Below are positions 23,511-33,886 of a stretch of 64,000 bases of DNA, one piece after another. The position numbers and the translations under genes were made by a program. Below the pieces are notes generated by a model. That model saw only the letters and a list, made by a program, of their open reading frames with translations. It had not been told where the DNA came from and made no database searches. Location: the NCBI GenBank assembly GCA_005656395.1, contig SRSI01000017.1:372001-436000 (forward strand), written 5' to 3'. This DNA is from Strongyloides papillosus (taxonomy: Eukaryota; Nematoda; Chromadorea; Rhabditida; Strongyloididae). Numbering within the stretch: the stretch's first letter is position 1; each line of letters opens with the position of its first letter.

Positions 23511-24027
23511 AGAAAATATATTTATAAGATATAGTTTTTGGTGTCCCCCTTTTCAAACAATTCCCAATGCCCTCTGAATAACTGATTGGTTCCAAACCTG
23601 TATCACAATCAACTTTTATTGACCCAAACTTTACAATATTACTCACAAAGATAAAATTACACAAAATAAAGTATAGTGAAGTAAAGTGGCCACCTAGGGA
23701 TAACATTTATTAATTAATAAATTATACTTACTTATACTTATCCTTCGATCTCTTAACAATTCCTGAGATCTCCCTCAACCGTCTATGAAACCCCTAGTGG
23801 TCTACAAAATACAATATATTAGAAATATATTACAATATAATTAAGATAATTAATAACATTACAATTTAACACGTCATACATATAAAATTTTGATTACATA
23901 AAAAACGACTACAACTATTACCTAAGTTAATAAAATGAATAATTTGATGACTCTCGCCACCTTATATAATAACGAAAACAATGTTCTCGAATTTTCCAAA
24001 CAGTTTCCCAAACTGTCATATTTTACT
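23511..24027 (-). repeat. 3' LTR, copy 2 (517 bp)
   Basis: Reverse complement of the 515-bp LTR family. It differs from the partner LTR at several sites, including TTATATAATAACG versus TTTTATAATAACA. Confidence 0.9.
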
Positions 24028-24075
24028 CGACCTTCCTTTAAGAAAATTCTTGAGAACATTTTTTTTAACCTTTAC

Positions 24076-24804
24076 TCATACTCTTTTCACATCTGATTTA
24101 TGTACCAAACAACCTCTACCTTTGGTACCTTTAAGAAACTTTAACTTTGAACCAAGATCAACAACAACTTTCTTAGATTTACTAAACGGTGGTCTTCTTA
24201 TATCAACTAGTTTTCCTTTATCATACATAGAATACTCATCAACTTTTCTTTTATCATTGGCACGTCCTCCATTCTTAACCATATTCTCCTTATCATACGT
24301 AGAATATTCTTCAACCTTTCTTTTATCATAAGCACGTTCTCTCCTCTTGACCATATTCTCCTTTACATTAGCAGGAGTCTTCCCTGCATTTTTCGTTGAA
24401 GTCCATCTAGCCACGTCTTTGTCAACTAGTGAAATCGTCTGCTTTCCCAACATAACATTCAAACTAGTTCTGCAACTTCTTCCATAACAGTCTTTAGCAT
24501 ACTTATTAGTTCTTCGACCACACTTTTTACAACGTTTCACATAAAGCACTATATCATCGAGCATCCCTTTCCAGTAACAACTATTCTTCAACCGTTCATA
24601 CACTTTTGAACAATTATAATGACCTGACAAATTATGAGAGATATTTAACACCTTTCCAACATGCAATTTTGGAATCAATACCACATATCCCTCACCAGTT
24701 AAATCTTCTATCATAATTTGTCCATTCAACACCTCTACTTTTCTGTTTTCAAACTTCTTTTCATTGTAAACTTCACGTATCCATGGATCTCTCAACTGTT
24801 CCTC
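24076..24804 (-). pseudogene. 3' half of split Gag-protease polyprotein: IN zinc finger and tail
   Basis: Continues the frame cut by the fold-back insertion. It carries the integrase H2C2 finger (SHNLSGHY..NSCYWKGMLDD..CKKCG) and the basic tail with two NMVK..GRA.DKRKV.EYS repeats, as in copy 1, ending at the same stop. About 240 residues. Alone it lacks the Gag start, so it is not a gene of its own. Confidence 0.88.
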
Positions 24805-24806
24805 TA

Positions 24807-26457
24807 CACGCGATTTACTATCCCTGATTCAATAAACTTAAAGTAACAAATATGCTAGAGTTTTAATTTATTTAGTAAATCAGGCACCAAAAAGTAAAAA
24901 ATAGTTTATCTTCAAAAAAATTAATATATTAATATTTTTAATAACTTTAAACAATTAATTGACTTTAACTTCTAAAAAATTAACATTTTTAAAATAGTCG
25001 AAAAATAAGGAAACTCAATAATATCAATTATATTTATACTTATGACTTTTTTAAATACTATGTTGTTTATCTATTAATATAATTTTTTTTCTTGTAATTA
25101 TATACTATCACTTTTTTATATTGTTATTATACTAATAGTTCAGTCGCTCATTTTGTTCAATTTGATTAATTTGACTAAAATTTCATACAACGAATGTTTG
25201 TAATAGTGTCAACTGTTTACAAAATTTAATATATGTAAAATGCTATAGAGTATGTATATTAACAACATAAGTGATTGAAGACTCTACAAAAATAAAATAT
25301 GAATATATTGAAATGTTAATTTATCAATTAATATGGAACGTAGAAATTTATATATGAAGTGCTAAAAGCAACAATATCTTAGGAATTTTGATTATTTATA
25401 ATTTTTATTAAATCAGTGAAGGCTTTGCGTCTTCATGCCTTTGTTTAACATTTTAACATATTCTACTTTGACTTTTGAATAAAAATATTCACCACTCTTT
25501 GATTCTTAATTGGGGTAATTATCAATTAACCTTAGTGATATTAATTTACCCTCTTATTCTGGTGTTAAGATTTTCAAATGAGCCATTATTTACTTTATTT
25601 TGTTAACTTTCAAAATATTATTTGAAAACAAACCTAAAAAAATTATTTCAAAAAGAGGTGTTATTTGAAAATGACTTGATCTATTGCAATTAAAACGTTT
25701 TGGTACCCGTTTTCAGCACTAAGTCAAAAAATAGATCTATTGATTCTTTAACAGGAAAATGAGTTAAGTTTAAAAAGAGTTATGATATAGAAAAAATTAA
25801 TTTTCTTATTTTTTTTTGTTATGGACACACCATTTGAACATATAAAATAATACTTATTTTCACTACAAAATATTTATTCATTAGAAATTCAAGACTTTAT
25901 ATATTTGTATTTAAAATTCTTACGTATCATATCAACTAATAAATTAACGTTTCAATATACTTATATTTTAATTTTGCAAAGTGTTCAATTATTTATGTTG
26001 TCAATATACATACTCTACAGCATTTTACATATATTAAATTTTGTAAACAGTTGACACTATTACAAACATTCGTTGTATGAAATTTTAGTCAAATTAATCA
26101 GATTGAACTACTAAAACTATTAAAACTATTGTAATAATAACAATATAAAAAAGTGATAGTATATAATTACAAGAAAAAAAATTACATTAATAGATAAACA
26201 ACATAGTATTTAAAAAAGTCATAAGTATAAATATAATTGATATTATTGAGTTTCCTTATTTTTCGATTATTTAAAACTATTAGTTTATTCAGAAGTTAAA
26301 TTTAATTAACTGTTTAAAGTTATTAAAAATATTAATATATTAATTTTTTTAAAGATAAACTATTTTTTACTTTTTGGTGCCTGATTTACTAAATAAAATA
26401 AAACTTTAGCATATTTGTTACTTTAAGTTTATTGAATCAGGGATAGTAAATCGCGTG
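24807..26457. mobile_element. 1651-bp fold-back DNA element with very long TIRs
   Basis: Both ends read CACGCGATTTACTATCCCTG inward and are flanked by TA (24805-24806 and 26458-26459). The inverted arms stay clearly complementary for about 500 bp each (to about 25340 and from about 25930), leaving a loop of roughly 600 bp. No transposase. It sits inside the reading frame of LTR element copy 2, at the position matching ACTATGGAGG in copy 1, so it is younger than that insertion. Confidence 0.9.
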
Positions 26458-28893
26458 TATAGTAATTTTATCAAAACAACTGTCAGTACTAAAATATAAC
26501 TTTTTCAACGACGGCAAAGCCTTATCAACATTTAAATCGAGGTTTCTATCTATATACTCCTCTTCTACTTCTCCTCTTGGAATTTCATTTTCCTTCTCAT
26601 CATCTGAGGGTTTCTCAATTTCATCATTCTCTCCTGTGCATACCTTTAAGTCCTTTGTAAGTTCAAACTTTTCCCTATCTTTAATCGTTAAATCCTCGTC
26701 CACGTTTAAAACTTGTAAACCCATTGTAGTTTCATTACCTTGATCAACTTTTGGCATCTCTTTTACAATATCCTTTTTATAAGACTCTTCCTCTGGTGAA
26801 ATCAAACTGTATACACTATTTACAATCAACTCATTATCTTCATTTTTCATACACAACTTTATAACTTCATCATTAATTACAACTTTATCATTTTTCATAT
26901 CCACTGTTAACTTAACTTTACTTAAAACATCTGTTCCCAAGATCATATCATAATTTCTGAACTCTTCACCTGATACAAAACATTTAACTTTAACTTCTTC
27001 ATCTTTTCCAATTTTCAACTTATTGCATACCTTTGCACAGTAAACGATCCGTTTTCCTGAACCCAAAGTAGCAGCTAACATCTTTTTCTTCTCTACTGGA
27101 ACCTTCAACGTTTCTCCCAACTTCTTTGACATTACTGAAATGTTTGCTCCAGTATCTAACATTGCATGAATCGAAATTCCATCAACTGTCATTGGAATTA
27201 TCGGCACTCTTGACAACTTATTCAACTTTGAAATGTTCACACTTGAAACTTGTAAAGAGCTTTCCTTTTTACACTCTTTTGCCCTGTGACCTTTCACTCC
27301 ACATTTAAAACAACTGTCATTAAATTCTCGATCTCCACTTTTCGAATTCTTTCTCTCCTTTTCAACTGTTCCTGGACGAGTTCTTTTTACTTCATCATTT
27401 ATCCTCCACAAGTCCTCAGCTACAACCATTGCTAATTCAAACGTATCGCAGCATCCTCCATATTTTAATGTTCCTCTAATCGAAGCAGGAACCAGATCTG
27501 CCAACTTATACAACTTCTTTCTAAAACGTTCCTTCAAATTTGAATCCTTCTCGATTATATCAACGAGTGTACTAATCTCTGATCCAACTTTTCTAATGTC
27601 TTCATGCTTCTTTATCGTCAACATGTCCAACCGAGCTCTAGCTGCATTTTCATTCATAGCACCTTTATAGTTTTCATTCAAGTAGTCTACCAACTTGTAA
27701 TAATCCAATTGAAGCTCAATACGGGTAGCGATATCCCTAGCTGGATTCTTTGCTAAATGCATTATCAATACTGCTGCCTTATCTTCTGGACCAATTTTCC
27801 TCACTCTACACAACGCTTCAAATCTTGTCAACCAAACACTGAATGCTTCATCTTCTCCCGTAAACTTGTCCAAATTAACTGCTAAACCAAGTCCACTTAT
27901 CATCTGTTGAAGCAACGAGTTATCACGATTATTCTTATCAACTTTTCGATTATAACGGTATCTATCTCTTCCAGATGAGTTTGGAGATTGTCTTCCATTG
28001 TTTGAATATCCTGATCTTCCTCCACCTGGTGGATCATATCTGTCAAAACCATCATAGTACTTTCCAAACTTTGACTCGTTCTTTTCAACGTGTCCTACAT
28101 TCTCTCTACCATTAGCATCAGGGCCTCCTCCTGAATTCCAGAAACAAGAACGTGCATTAACTTCAGGAATCCTCTCAACATTTGCCATCCTTAATCCTGA
28201 CATCCCACGATTGTAATAACCAATACTTGCAACTCTATTTGTATATCTAACATTATAACCATTGTTCCTATCAACGTTTACAACTTCATCAACAACTGAT
28301 ATTCTTCTAGCACCAGTCAACTCTTGCTCTCTATTAACATCATTTACATTCATGCGATTAACATAATTCATTCTATTCAACTCATTAACATTATCATTCA
28401 AACGTGTAGAACCTCCTTCTACATTTTGTAACGGATTCATCAACTGTCCTGTAGAGCCTCCTCCTACATTAACTATCGCATTCACCCTTTGACCTGTAGA
28501 GCCTCCTTCTACAACTGGTAACTCATTCACTCTTTGATCCGTAGGGCCTCCTCCTACAACTGGTAACGTATTCCTTCTTCGATCCGTAGGGCCTCCTCCT
28601 ACAACTGGTAACGTATTCCTTCTTCGATCCGTAGGGCCTCCTCCTACACCTTCGTTGCTAAACATCCCTTCTCTTCCACTAGCATAAGCCGAAACGTTAC
28701 TCCTTCCATCATTACTACGTGACGAATGATGACTTGGCGAATGATCACGCGAATTACCACCATCAGCATGGGCGAAAACACTGTTATTGTCATCATTTTC
28801 CTGACCGTTCTGACTATTTGTCCTTGTTGAGGGTAAACGGAGATTTATGACGTTTGGATCCATTTCAACTACTTTATTGTTCCTTAGACGCAT
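26437..28893 (-). pseudogene. 5' half of split Gag-protease polyprotein
   Basis: 818 residues from the same start as copy 1 (ATG 45 bp inside the LTR). It contains the six 15-residue N-terminal repeats, Gag core, CCHC knuckle CFKCGVKGHRAKEC and protease site MLDTGANISVMS. The frame enters the fold-back element after SCFDKIT and stops about 20 bp inside. It is highly similar to copy 1, with differences concentrated in the N-terminal repeats and the acidic linker. Gag and protease could still be made from this copy. Confidence 0.9.
28406..28647 (-). repeat. Six 45-bp coding repeats with hairpin-forming core, copy 2
   Basis: The 17-bp cores begin at 28406, 28451, 28496, 28541, 28586 and 28631, exactly 45 bp apart as in copy 1. 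On the coding strand they are GTAGGAGGAGGCCCTAC (three), GTAGAAGGAGGCTCTAC, GTAGGAGGAGGCTCTAC and GTAGAAGGAGGTTCTAC; each can pair end to end, one through a G-U pair. Confidence 0.9.
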
Positions 28894-28938
28894 TAAGAAC
28901 TCTTATTTTGGGGTATCGTAACTTCTATCCTCGAGTCC

Positions 28939-29454
28939 AGAAAATATATTTATAAGATATAGTTTTGGTGTCCCCCTTTTCAAACAATTCCCAATGCCCT
29001 CTGAATAACTGATTGGTTCCAAACCTGTATCACAATCAACTTTTATTGACCCAAACTTTACAATATTACTCACAAAGATAAAATTACACAAAATAAAGTA
29101 TAGTGAAGTAAAGTGGCCACCTAGGGATAACATTTATTAATTACAAAATTATACTTACTTATACTTATCCTTCGATCTCTTAACAATTCCTGAGATCTCC
29201 CTCAACCGTCTATGAAACCCCTAGTGGTCTACAAAATACAATATATTAGAAATACATTACAATATAATTAAGATAATTAATAACATTACAATATAACACG
29301 TCATACATATAAAATTTTGATTACATAAAAAACGACTACAACTATTACCTAAGTTAATAAAATGAATAATTTGATGACTCTCGCCACCTTTTATAATAAC
29401 AAAAACAATGTTCTCGAATTTTCCAAACAGTTTCCCAAACTGTCATATTTTACT
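28939..29454 (-). repeat. 5' LTR, copy 2 (516 bp)
   Basis: Same family as the LTRs at 11.8 and 15.6 kb. Ends with TTTTACT just before the target duplication GTTG. Confidence 0.9.
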
Positions 29455-29458
29455 GTTG

Positions 29459-29815
29459 CATGAAATTTTGTCAAATTGAAAAACTAAACGATTGACTATT
29501 AACATCATGATAATATATTAAAATAGTAGTATAGAATTACAATGATATAATTATATTAATATATGGATAATATTGTATTTAAAAATGCATGAATATAATT
29601 TTAATTGATATTTCGAATTCCCCAATTTTTTAAAACTATTAGTTCTCCCAAAAATTAAAATCAACTTATTGTATAAAATAATTAAGAATAATACTTTTTT
29701 ATTTTTAAAAAGATGAACTGGCTTCTTATTATATTATTTGCTTTACTTTAAAGTAGAAATTTATGTCTTCTTGTTATTTTAAGTTCATGGAAGCAATAAA
29801 AGTAAATCATGAGAT
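29459..29815 (-). mobile_element. Old fold-back element remnant, right part
   Basis: Diverged match to the right arm of the element at 24807-26457: CATGAAATTTTGTCAAATTG, AATTGATATTTCGAATTCC, AAAACTATTAGTTCTCCC and, near the end, GTTATTTTAAGTTCATGGAA..AGTAAATC against GTTACTTTAAGTTTATTGAA..AGTAAATC. It continues the piece ending at 23510. Confidence 0.7.
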
Positions 29816-30457
29816 TATATTGTATTAAGCATTTATTGGCTTTATCATTACAACATAATTATTCATTTCAAAATATCGCGTTTAAATCTGTTTTAATTCT
29901 TCACATTCTTTACAAATTAAAAGAAATTTCATTCTCGTTTTGCTAAATAAACATTATTTCAAGAGAAATAATTACAATATATTAATTCTTATGACATGTA
30001 TACGCCTTGAATAATAGTGTATATAAGTATCAATTTAATGTTATTATCTTTATTTTAGTTTAAATATATCATATAATAGTTATTTTTAATGTTTTTGTAT
30101 TATTCAAAGCGAATTAACAAAATCTATCTACTCTATTTTTGATATTTGACAATAGTTTTAGTTAAATCATTATCTTTAGCGATACATCAATAACTATTAG
30201 TTATTGATTTGACTAAATTTATAAACGTAACAAAATTGTGAAGGTATAAACTTAATAAGGTTAATGAAAATTTTATTTTATATCTAAATTAAAATATACT
30301 GAAATTATGATAAAATTGTTCTCTTATATACTTCTACTTTTCCTTATTTTCTTCTCAGGGTCTATTTTTAGAACTTCACTATTTTATTTTTGATTTTTGT
30401 TTAATTGAATTTTACTGTTATTTTCTTAATTTATTTTCAGTACTATATATCTACAAA
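29816..30457. other. 5' flank of the nucleocapsid-like relic
   Basis: No gene. A splice-acceptor-like TTATTTTCAG ends at 30440, 17 bp before the ATG of the following frame; no upstream exon was identified. Confidence 0.4.
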
Positions 30458-31267
30458 ATGTCTGGTAAAAAAATTTGCATTCTTTCTCTGCTCAGTGAGA
30501 AACCAGAATTTGATAGTGATTCTACTAAAAAAGAAGATAGCGACTAAGGAAAAGGTGAAATGACACTTGAACAAATAAGAATTAAATTAAAGCAACCTCT
30601 TTCTATGTACGTGAAAAAAGATTTTAGTTATAGTGAAGCCGAATTTAAAAAGATGATCGATGAATTAAGTTCTTTAACTCAATATATCGATATTAGTGCT
30701 ACTGAATATTATGGTCCAAATCCTGAAACCACAAAAAAACAGTTGGTAGATAAAGGAATTGAAACAAACGACGCTTTAAAATTACTCAGTATTTTTATAT
30801 CTAAAGGAAATAATATTGATAACATTATAAAATAATCTTCGGGAAAGACAAAGTCTGATTTGATTCGTTTAAAACATAAATACTCATTGAAGAAAACATC
30901 TACAAGTGCTGATGATATTACTTTATCAAGAGTTGCTGTAGCAATGATTGAATTATGGCCTATGTTAAAGTCCAATAAAGTGATATTTAATCTTTTAAAC
31001 TTAGAGATGAGTCAACCACGTCATTGGTTAGCAATTCCTGGGGCCGCCACTATGATACCAAAGGACTCTCGATACAATGGACTTTTTAGAATCGTTCTTG
31101 ATTATCAAAATCAAATACATAAGATTATAGGCAAAGGAAAGCCCAATAAGGCTGAGAACATATGCAATGTTACGAGAAATGATGAATTTCTACAGGAAAA
31201 TAAAAGACTTGAATTACTAAGAAAATTGAATATAATTGATGACAACGGCGACGTTTTAGTCTCTTAA
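30458..31267 (+). pseudogene. Endogenous viral element: nucleocapsid of phlebo-/tenui-like RNA virus
   Basis: One reading frame of 270 codons, broken only by TAA at 30545-30547 and TAA at 30833-30835, with no frameshift. In its middle are KGIETNDALKLLSIFISKGN, then IDNIIK, a stop, SSGKTKSDLIRLKHKYSLKK and DDITLSRVAVAMIELWP, followed by LNLEMSQPRHWLAIPG and a C-terminal KRLELLRKLNIIDDNGD. The DDITLSRVA word with its upstream GN..D.IIK and KY.LK context and the overall size resemble the RNA-binding nucleocapsid of phenuiviruses and tenuiviruses (Tenui_N-type family). That is recognition from memory, not a search. Such a gene can enter a host genome only by reverse transcription and integration. 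The two stops make it non-functional as a full protein; the lack of frameshifts suggests recent arrival or past constraint. The first segment before 30545 has no clear viral match and may be host sequence. Confidence 0.72.
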
Positions 31268-32179
31268 ATAAACAATTTACTTTTAGTGTATTAAATAAAA
31301 TTTTTTAGCATATGTTATAATAACAAGCCATAGTTACAACTTCGAGAAAGTTATATCTAGGCCGAAGCTTAAATTGATAGATTTTTTAATTTTAGTAAAC
31401 AGTTGAGGGCTTTTTTCTAATATCTTTGTTTAGTCTTCCGACGTATTTTATGAAAGTATTTTTAAAGAAAATGTCGCCACTTTTTTGTACATAAATTAAA
31501 AAGTTATTAATCGATATTTATAATACAAGGTTTTCTTTTTTTCTCGAGTTGTTCCTTTCAAATATATTGTAAACCAAAAACTTTTATGAACTCTCGTGAA
31601 AATATTCAAGACACAATAAATAACTAAATAATTGATGTTTTTTTAAAAAAAACTTAGGTTTTTATAAACTAAATCCTTATAATCGGTTTTCTTCACTAAG
31701 TTATAAAAAGACATCCTTTGTCTATTTAATCATAAAAGCCGTTTAAATCTTATACGAATTGCAGCAAAACATACTTTTTAAATTTTTTTCTTAAATATAG
31801 AATAAACTGTAATTTACGTTAGATTAATTTTTTAGTATAAGTAATTTTAAAAAATTAACTCTATAGGTTAAAAATGCATGGAAAACTTCTGCAATTAAAT
31901 TTTAATTTTATTACTTCAAAATGATCAGAAACTTTGATATCCCATTGATATATTCTTACAGGAAAAATCACGGGCTTCCAGGTGATATACGTTTCGTGTA
32001 TTGTTTTACATTAAAATTTCAAGATAAATTGTTCCAAAGAAAAAAACTATTTTAATAATCTATGTATTCACAGTACAAACATTGACTTAAAGAGTTTCAT
32101 GAATTTTTATTATCTACAAATTCATTTTTTATAAATTAAAAAAAATACCACTGCGGCAAGGGTCAAAATGTGTGACTTA
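31268..32179. other. Spacer between viral relic and astacin
   Basis: AATAAA occurs 20-30 bp after the end of the viral frame. The rest is A+T-rich, with words (AAGTTATATCTAGGC, CGTATTTTATGAAAG) resembling the dispersed repeats elsewhere, but no boundaries can be set. Confidence 0.4.
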
Positions 32180-32480
32180 GAAATTAACATAAAAAAATTA
32201 TAATTCAAATACTGATTGAATTGTCTTATTTGTTTTACACCTCATAATGTAGAATTTTCAAAAGTTAATTACATATGATAAAAAGTATATTATAAAGCAT
32301 GCCGTTTAGTAAATTAAAATATTTAGTTTTTACTATAAATTCTTGCTAAAAATTTGCAAATAGTTATAATAAAAATAAAAAGGACTATTAAATAAATTAT
32401 TAAAGCTGTTTAAAAAAATCTTTATTGATATAAAGTTGCTTCATAACGTAGTGACTTTTATACATATAAAAACTAATTTT
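32180..32480 (+). repeat. Astacin 5' flank, duplicated at 35.88-36.17 kb
   Basis: Shares in order TTATTTGTTTTACAC, GTAGAATTTTCAAAAGTTAA, ATGCC(G/A)TTTAG(T/C)AAAT, TTTAGTTTTTA and AAAGTTGCTTCATAACGTAG with 35880-36168. It lies immediately upstream of the astacin start codon, so it may hold its promoter. Confidence 0.75.
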
Positions 32481-32533
32481 TAATATCTCGAAGTAGTATA
32501 ATTATTAAAATTTTAATAATTGAATTTACTGCA

Positions 32534-33886
32534 ATGATTTTTATATTTTTTTTGTCAGTTATTATGCCATTAATAGTAAGTTTGTTTTGTAAATTTTAAT
32601 ACATTTCAAAGATTGCTTCTCCTATTAATCATCAAAATTTTATTACTAAAGGAACAGGTAATAATTTAATTTAAAATCTAATTTTAAAATCTTTTATAGA
32701 ATGCAGAAATACTTATACTGATAACTATGACCGTAAAAAACGCGATATAATACAAGATGATTACTATCGTTGGAAGTTTCCCATAAAATATTATATCGAT
32801 TATGATTTTTTTGATTATATTGATTATTTTCATATTTTTGAAGATAATCTTCGTGAAGCAATTAAAATAATAGAAGATAATACATGTGTTAAATTTCAAG
32901 AAGTAGGAATTCCAATAAATAATGAACAAGGTTTAAATTTTAAATATGGTGATTCTTGTTCATCAAAAGTTGGACTCCAGAATCCAAATAAATCTCAAGA
33001 GATTTATTTAAGTCCAGAATGTTATGGGTATAAGGCATATATTTTACATGAAATAGGGCATGCTCTAGGCTTGATACACGAACAATCTCGAAGTGACAGA
33101 GATGAATATGTTAAAGTTGATTTAGATAACGTTAGAAAAGAAGAACAGAATAATTTCATGAAGTTTAATTTTACTACGAATAAAAATTATTCAACTTCTT
33201 ATGATTATGCTTCATTAATGCATTACCATCGAAATGATTTCGGTATTGCAAGTGGTAAAGTTGTTCTTACATCAAAACTTAATGAGGCATACAATAAAAT
33301 GATGGGACAACGAGTGAAAATGACATTTAACGATTTTAAAAAAATTAATTTATATCATTGTAATAATTGTTCTTGGGTAGATAAAGATGGCAAAAGAAAT
33401 AAAGATTATGAATATGCTAAATGTGAGAATGGCGGATATCCTCAATATAACAATTGTAATAATAAATGTATATGCCCAATAGGATACACTGGCGATCTTT
33501 GTCAAAATATCGTTTCTAGCTCGACAGAATGTGGAAAAACAACATTCTACGCTGAAAAATTTTCTCAGAATCTGTTTTTCAAAGATAGAATGACTTGCTA
33601 TATTTTTATATTAGCAAGAAATAAAAAAAATAAAGTAAAAATTGAAATACACTTTTCTAACACACCAAGAAAAACTATATGCACTGAAGATATCAGTAAT
33701 CAAATAAAATATGGAAAAGATAAAGGAAATACAGGTTTACTCTTATGTGGACTACACAATAAAAAAATAAGTCTTAAATCAGGATCTAATTCTGTTCTTA
33801 TAATTTATAGGGGTTCTTCTCAAGATAGCGGTTTAACTTTAACGTATCAGCAGTTTAATAGAAATACAAATCGTAAAAAAAATTAG
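32534..33886 (+). CDS. Astacin-family zinc metalloprotease (EGF-CUB), secreted
   Basis: Exons 32534-32575, 32612-32657 and 32700-33886, with introns of 36 and 42 bp (GT..AG, frame kept), give 424 residues. Order: signal peptide MIFIFFLSVIMPLI; short propeptide with a basic RKKR processing site (about residue 45); catalytic domain with zinc site HEIGHALGLIHE and Met-turn SLMHYHRND; EGF-like module (CENGGYPQYNNCNNKCICP..GYTGDLC); CUB-like domain from CGKTTFYAEKF to the end. The three zinc-ligand histidines, catalytic Glu and Met-turn Tyr are present, so activity is expected. Astacins degrade extracellular proteins; in Strongyloididae the family is greatly expanded and linked to skin and tissue invasion (established for the family, not shown here). 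The start was chosen by the leader and splice continuity. No neighbour appears functionally linked. Confidence 0.92.

Larger units (their letters stand above)
23511..29454 (-). mobile_element. Non-autonomous LTR retrotransposon, copy 2 (RT-less)
   Basis: Same family as 11.8-16.1 kb, reversed. LTRs lie at 23511-24027 and 28939-29454. The 4-bp target duplication GTTG is perfect (23507-23510 and 29455-29458). I count about seven differences between its LTRs, so it is older than copy 1. The coding frame is the same RT-less Gag-protease-zinc-finger design, split by a fold-back element at 24807-26457. Confidence 0.93.

Noticed and set aside
23981..24331. 116-residue plus-strand frame
   Set aside because: Antisense of the retrotransposon tail repeats and LTR; no independent support.
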